Shown: positions 7,202 to 11,489 of the stretch, in pieces
Position numbering within the stretch: the stretch's first letter is position 1
Layout of the letters: each line of letters begins with the position of its first letter
Assembly: GCA_947646735.1 (NCBI GenBank)
Contig: CANTFK010000427.1
Span: 1 to 11,489 of the forward strand
DNA from: Peronospora farinosa
Taxonomy: Eukaryota; Oomycota; Peronosporomycetes; Peronosporales; Peronosporaceae
Length of the DNA: 11,489 nucleotides
Direction of reading: 5' to 3'
Program-made: the position numbers and the translations under genes
Notes under the pieces: model-generated
The model's input: the letters and a program-made list of their open reading frames with translations, nothing else
Database searches by the model: none
What the model was told of the DNA's origin: nothing

Positions 7202-8312
7202 TTGGGCGTAATCGCCGCTCCTATCGGGCGCCACCTGTGTTGGTGGACACTGAAGGGAATACGCGCTTCCTTGTTGGAAGGCTGTTGGCCCACCGGTTTG
7301 TGAAGCGAAAGCTCCAAATCCTTGTCCAGTGGAAGGGTTACCCAACGAGCTTTGACTCGTGGGAGCCTGTGGACGCTTTGAGCGTTGACGTGCCTGGGCT
7401 GGTGACTGCTTATGTGAAGCAGCACCAGCTGTCTTCTTTCTGCTAGGTCCGGAAGGACTAGCAGAAGAAGCGTGGCGGGAATTAATTGGGGGTCGCTTAC
7501 CACCCATAATTTCACGCGCACGCTTCATGGCGAAGCTGATTCGCTGCGACCGCTGTTTAGTTGCATCTTCATGCAAGGTAACACGGCGCCGAAGTTCAGC
7601 TTCATTTTCGTCGTCTGTTTCGTTAGATCGCAGCACGACTGGAATTGGGAAAGCACGACCAAGTGCTTTGCCCTGCTTTTTCCACAAAGGAAAGACGCTA
7701 TAAAACTTATGAGCGTCAATAGTGGCACGCTGCAAAAGCGCTACACTAGACCCTTCGAGTTCATCCACTCGGATGGAGGTGGCATTGCTGGCAAGCCGCC
7801 ACTCACGTAGCCTCCCTTGCGATGGCGGGCTAGTGAGGCCGAACGTGTACTCGGTGGAGCTTTAAGCTCACACTCACCTTAGTCTGACTCTCCGTCATAG
7901 ATTGTCAAGACATCAGCTTGAAGCGTCACATCTGACTGAGTCGCGACTACTCCTTTCGAAGCAGCGTGCTCAGTCTTAGTCGCTGCGCTCTCAGGCGCAG
8001 GCGACGAGGCCTTACTTTCACTTGCAGGAAACAAGACGCTTCCTCAAGGACGGGTGCCTCACACGATGGGGACATATGTCCCATCAATGCGCTTTGCTCA
8101 TCTCCACTTTGGGGTGATGGCAATGGCGTGTTCTCATTGTAGTCTACAATGAGAGAGGGATCTTCATCCACATTATAGTGAGATGGAAGATTCGTCTCAG
8201 TGCCTGAAGCAATTTTCGACGGCTGCGAACAATCGCGACGCGTGCGCTTAGTGCTGGACTGCATGGGTGCCTTTGCAGGCGACCCATCAGCCTTACCACG
8301 TTTCGGTGGCAT
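7145..8312 (-). pseudogene. antisense ORF of the gypsy element, three breaks
   Basis: On the minus strand an ATG at 8312-8310 opens MPPKRGKADGSPAKAP, a basic Pro/Ser-rich start. The frame stays open to about 8035. It continues in another frame (ESKASSPAPESAATKTEHAA) to a TAA at 7881-7879, then after a further shift near 7850 runs LTSPPSQGRLREWRLASN and on through IDAHKFYSVFPLWKKQG, DDENEAELRRR and ISFAMKRAREIMGGKRPP to a stop after 7145. Without the breaks it would exceed 350 residues. I know no domain in it. It lies between the chromodomain and the 3' LTR, reads away from that LTR, and its last 100 codons overlap the chromodomain in antisense. Charge and composition suggest a nuclear or nucleic-acid-binding protein, but that is a guess. 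Confidence 0.6.
7202..7446 (+). pseudogene. chromodomain at the end of pol
   Basis: After a frame change the sequence from 7237 reads TRFLVGRLLAHR…LQILVQWKGYPTSFDSWEP, the chromodomain pattern (β-strand, W-K-G-Y, S-W-E-P, final helix), ending VPGLVTAYVKQH before TAG. In chromoviruses this module on integrase directs insertion to chromatin with particular histone marks. The domain itself looks complete. Only the link to integrase is broken by the stop at 7199 and the frameshift. Confidence 0.82.
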
Positions 8313-8402
8313 GAGAGTCGAGTAGACTAAACGGCGCGTTTTACAAAGGCTCGCAGTCTCTCTGTCTCCTAGGCGATGTTTTGCAAAATGTAACCATCGC
8401 AT

Positions 8403-8410
8403 AAGAAGGA
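8403..8410 (+). other. polypurine tract
   Basis: AAGAAGGA directly precedes the TGTGGTG start of the 3' LTR, as expected for the plus-strand primer of reverse transcription. Confidence 0.55.
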
Positions 8411-9008
8411 TGTGGTGTAACAGGGCATCTAGTTACACGTAACATTGAATATTGTACTCAATATACTTAATGTAAGGTCTAAAAGGATCAATGATTACTT
8501 TTGACCTGTCACTTGGGTGCGATACCAAATGTGATCCACCCTCGTGAATGTGATATCCATTGATGGATTCACATGGGAAGGGATGACGCTAGGCATCGCG
8601 ACGTCTCAAAAGGACGTCATTAGCGAGCTCAAATCTACATTTAATCTCATGCGTCAGGATACGCTTCTAAAGAGTCACGTATCTGATCTATATATAATTA
8701 GCCATTTAGTAGTTAAGTTATATTTAATTATAATTCATTAAATATAGCTCAGTCTTGAATTTACTAAAACGTAAGCACCACGCACGAGAAGCTGAATAGC
8801 TTCTGCGTGACGTCGGTGACTTGTTGTTTAGAAGTTCGTTGCGCTCTCGTTTAAGCGAGAGGAAACCTGTGGTATGACTGCTTAAGCAGTCGACCAACCA
8901 CATATTCACCATCGCACGCGAAGTTCAGAGGATCTAACCGCTTCCTAGCTTGCGCTGAAGGTGTGCGCTAAGTAATACGAGGCAACTTTGTAAAAGTGCA
9001 AGTCTACA
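8411..9008 (+). mobile_element. gypsy 3' LTR, full length (598 bp)
   Basis: It starts TGTGGTGTAAC after the polypurine tract and ends TCTACA. Its last 476 bp match the truncated 5' LTR. It carries the TATA box (8689-8697), the Inr/FPR-like block (8747-8762) and the three hairpins (about 8778-8902). The antisense ORF begins about 100 bp upstream of its left edge. Confidence 0.78.
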
Positions 9009-9196
9009 TACTTGCAATTTTTTACGAGACCAAAAATATAGCATAAACAATTAATCTGTCGAATGTACTCGACAATCTTTCTGTCGGAATATCGTCAGGA
9101 AGAATACCAAGGTGATTCTAGACAGATTATGAAGCAACCTTAGACTTGTGTGATTCTGTTTAAAGTCCATTTGATCATAAAAGGTCAGGTAATATT
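9009..9196. other. no recognisable feature
   Basis: This AT-rich stretch has only a small hairpin (GTCGA and TCGAC around 9058-9073). I see no gene or known repeat. Confidence 0.6.
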
Positions 9197-9554
9197 TGTT
9201 AGAAAGGATCGTGTGTGACAGTTGTCAGGTTTTCAAGGTCCAAGTGTGCATGGGACGGTCTTACCTGATCGGCCGGCTTTGTGGCAGATGGGACAGGAAG
9301 AGACAGGGCAATAGTTGGACGGCCAAGCAACCACTTGACAGTCAAGACAAGGCGAGACGTCTGCAATATGGGACCACTGAACGAGATGAGTAGGTAAGAC
9401 GGATTTCATCTGACACTTACATGGTCAAGTTGCAGTGCCGTTGGAGTGCATGTAATAGTATATACAAACGAAAGTAGTTAATGCTAAATATATTTTGCTT
9501 GTACTTCTAACTACGTCTTCACAAGTGCAAATCAAGATGCATCATGAATCAACA
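9197..9554 (+). mobile_element. second copia-like LTR (358 bp)
   Basis: It starts TGTTAGAAAGG and ends ATCAACA, giving TGTT…AACA ends, and is followed immediately by a copia-type primer site. A TATA-like TAGTATATACAAA lies near 9447-9460. Its sequence differs from the LTR at 1-483, so it is another family. No partner LTR is in the window. Confidence 0.6.
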
Positions 9555-9568
9555 GGTTATATGCCCAA
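9555..9568 (+). other. second half-tRNA initiator Met primer site
   Basis: GGTTATATGCCCAA differs from the site at 484 at two positions (TATG vs GAG region) and is still complementary to most of the initiator tRNA-Met anticodon arm. Confidence 0.6.
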
Positions 9569-10465
9569 GCGAGCGCGATGCCGGGGCAGATGCTCAAGCT
9601 GGATGACCGAAGGTCCTAACAAAGCCTCCAACAACCACTTGGAAAAGAAGTTGATAGCGCCCGAGAGAGCGATGAAGAAGATGCTGGATATAATCGGGGA
9701 CCTATCCGAACGAATGAGTCGGATGGAAGTCTCCCAGAAGGAGCAGTCGGCAAGGGCCAAAAGGAGTCACCAGAGTCAATTTTCGCTTCGGACTTGGGAG
9801 TGGAAGCGGGTTTGAGTCTTTAGGCTTCAAAGCGTACCCCTTCTCCCAAGAAATTTCGGAATGTGTCGCCAGCGACGTATTTCGGGGCACGGCTTCACAA
9901 CTAAGTGAATGTTATTGGATGGCCGGCGGATCATGTTGCAGCAAACTTCAACATTGGTCCGGGACCTGGACCTTTGCATCACAGGCAGAGAGTATCTGCG
10001 GATACTTTTCCGCAGCTGATATGCCAAATAGTCGGTATACTCATCCTGGGACGCAGTTTGCGGGCATACCGGACTCGCAGCATCGAAAGTTAGCGTTACA
10101 ACTCTTTGATGGACACGAAATTCTACCCATGGACTTTGTTATGAATTCCTTGAGTGGGACAAGAAATTTGTTCGTCAAGTGGGATTTGAAGAGCGTGCGT
10201 GCGGATTTGCTTGGCCGGAGGGTATCAAGGTTGATGGGCTGGGGTAACACCTGGCCGGCAAGGCGGAGACGTATTACCGTCGGCAGGTGGAGACATGGTG
10301 GTCTGAAATCCAAAGCTTGGAGCATGCTATGCAAAGTTTGCTCCAGACTTGTAACACCAAGATTTCACTTGCCCAGAGCATGAGTTGTTCACGGCGCTAA
10401 AGTCAGGCCACAAAAGTGACGGACGGACCTCTTTTTGTACCTTACGGCCGTGATGTGATGCGTGC
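9561..10465 (+). pseudogene. gag: copia-like gag, multiple frameshifts
   Basis: The ATG at 9561 lies inside the primer site, and the frame runs to TGA 9813-9815 with a helical segment (MLDIIGDLSERMSRME). In another frame, 9990-10130 gives HRKLALQLFDGHEI. From 10140 the first frame returns: LEWDKKFVRQV, ACGFAWPEGIKVD, a TAA at 10245-10247, then HLAGKAETYYRRQVETWW and LEHAMQSLLQT. More shifts are needed for FTALKSGHKS (10388) and YLTAV (10438). The same landmarks occur in the minus-strand copy at 10790-11320, which proves the homology. It ends at the inverted junction near 10465. Confidence 0.72.
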
Positions 10466-11489
10466 GGCGTCGCTGCACGCCTTCGCATTCAGCAGCATTC
10501 ACTCATAATTGACGAGATGACGGCTAGCTCCGCTGCTTAAGATCCAGTCGTTTTGTGCGTCTCTGCTGCTGTCTTGCACGGCCAGGATGACCTCGTCATC
10601 ACTGCTGATGTCATTGTCATCTTCCTGACTTTTTTCTTCGACCTGCAGTCGGCCTTCAGATGTTCTTTCTTTTCACATTTACACCACTTGCGAGTCTTCT
10701 TTGGCATCTCGCTAACTGTTACCGCTGCGACGACCTCACTACCGAGGGTTCGTCCCGTATTGTGTTCAATCTAGATAGATTGTGCGAAGTGCGCCAGCTC
10801 TTCCGCTTGGCAAAAGTAGTGGTACCTCCCGTTGTTGCACTTCGCCATTAACACGGTGCTGAGCTCACTCGACGTGTAGTGGACGATTTTGTCCAGTGTT
10901 TGTGCCTCGGCGCCACCACCGCACACGTCGCAAACAGTAATTAAGTAAATAAAATGTTCTAGCCATGACCGCTTCGGGTCCTTTTGTGCGACGAAGAACT
11001 TTATGCTTTACGACGCCGTGATTGTCGTCCTTAAAAGTGTGCAGCAGCCGACCCATCGCGTGATCAAGTGTGCGCGTCCTCAAACCACCAAGTCTTAACT
11101 TGTGTGGTTAAAAATTCAGCTGTGACCGCCAGATAATGTCCCATTAGATCAACCTTAAAATCTTCCGCCCACGCAAAGCCACACGCTTGTTGCGCCATCA
11201 AGATTTGTCAAAGGAACGTTCTTCCACCATCCGATAATCCCGAGCCGAGGCCTTGTACAGCTCACTCCCATCGAATTTTCGAATGGCGAGCTTGAATTGG
11301 CGCGCATCCGGCGTGCGCATTGGCGTTTCTTGAATCAGCGCTGGTTGCATGGCACGTGCTCATACTCACGAGCCGGCGTCAGCGCATACTGTTGTGCTTG
11401 TTGCCGAGCTTGCTGTTGTCTTCCGCCCTGTTTCGGCCCGAACGGCTTGATGTGCAACCCTTGTAGCGGAGCTGCACAGCTCTTTAGCC
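10465..11489 (-). pseudogene. gag-pol: copia-like gag and protease start, inverted copy (5' part outside window)
   Basis: Reading leftward from about 11310: KLAIRKFDGSELY, QQACGFAWAEDFKVDLMGHY, VKTWWFEDAHT, then LDHAMGRLLHTFKD, KDPKRSW, CDVCGGGAEAQTLDKIVHY, and a QAEELAHFAQSI end near 10790. A knuckle-like WCKCEKKEHLKADC lies at 10645-10686 with Trp where the first Cys should be. WILSSGASRHLVN follows at 10546-10508, matching the copia protease pattern W-x-L-D-S-G-A-S-x-H except Ser at the catalytic Asp. Stops (for example TGA 10501-10499) and several frameshifts make it a pseudogene. The WxLDSGA pattern is what assigns this gag type to Ty1/copia. Confidence 0.75.

Larger units (their letters stand above)
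2354..9008 (+). mobile_element. decayed Ty3/gypsy chromovirus-type retrotransposon
   Basis: Two copies of one LTR (2354-2828 and 8411-9008) flank gag, aspartic protease, RT stub, integrase C-terminus and chromodomain in the order typical of Ty3/gypsy chromoviruses. About 1.39 kb of the interior is the inserted S element. Most of reverse transcriptase, all of RNase H and the integrase core are missing, so it cannot move by itself. No target-site duplication is seen: the 5' LTR is truncated and abuts a copia LTR, and the right flank begins TACTT. Confidence 0.85.

Noticed and set aside
7840..7885. GTGAGT donor-like motif and possible intron in the antisense ORF
   Set aside because: A TAA stop lies just before the donor and would remain in the message. 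A stop plus frameshift explains the data more simply.
10553..10851. Plus-strand ORFs rich in Phe/Leu, membrane-like
   Set aside because: They are the antisense shadow of the minus-strand zinc knuckle and gag C-terminus.

Overview
The window looks like repeat-rich nuclear DNA of an oomycete (Phytophthora or downy-mildew type). The evidence is the style of the Ty3/gypsy and Ty1/copia gag remnants, copia-type half-tRNA primer sites, and a close match to the oomycete core promoter (GCTCATTYYNCAWTTT, from memory) inside an LTR. I see no host gene, tRNA or rRNA. All the recognisable coding sequence belongs to decayed, nested retrotransposons.

Layout. (1) 1-2353 is a copia-like relic: a 5' LTR (1-483, left end outside the window), a primer binding site, a mobile-element copy 'S-A' (about 515-1594), a weak coding remnant (1595-2100) and only the last 253 bp of a 3' LTR (2101-2353). 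(2) 2354-9008 is a Ty3/gypsy chromovirus-type element: a 5'-truncated LTR, gag with two early stops, a second copy of the same mobile element ('S-B', 3790-5175, flanked by TTAT duplications) inserted just before the gag zinc knuckle, an aspartic protease, a stub of reverse transcriptase joined to the C-terminal end of integrase, a chromodomain, a long antisense ORF (8312 down to 7145), a polypurine tract and a full 3' LTR (8411-9008). (3) 9009-9196 has nothing recognisable. (4) 9197 to about 10465 is a second copia-like element on the plus strand (LTR, primer site, broken gag). (5) About 10465-11489 is a third copia-like fragment on the minus strand (gag, zinc knuckle, protease start), meeting the second one tail to tail.

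How it works together. No element here is autonomous: catalytic regions are deleted, frameshifted or stopped. The notable structures are a near-perfect inverted repeat of about 740 bp made by S-A and S-B, an antisense gene relic inside the gypsy element, LTR pairs whose divergence is sharply localised, runs of consecutive hairpins in two unrelated LTRs, and nested minisatellites inside the S element. Sequence comparisons were made by eye. Family names rest on motifs, not on database searches.
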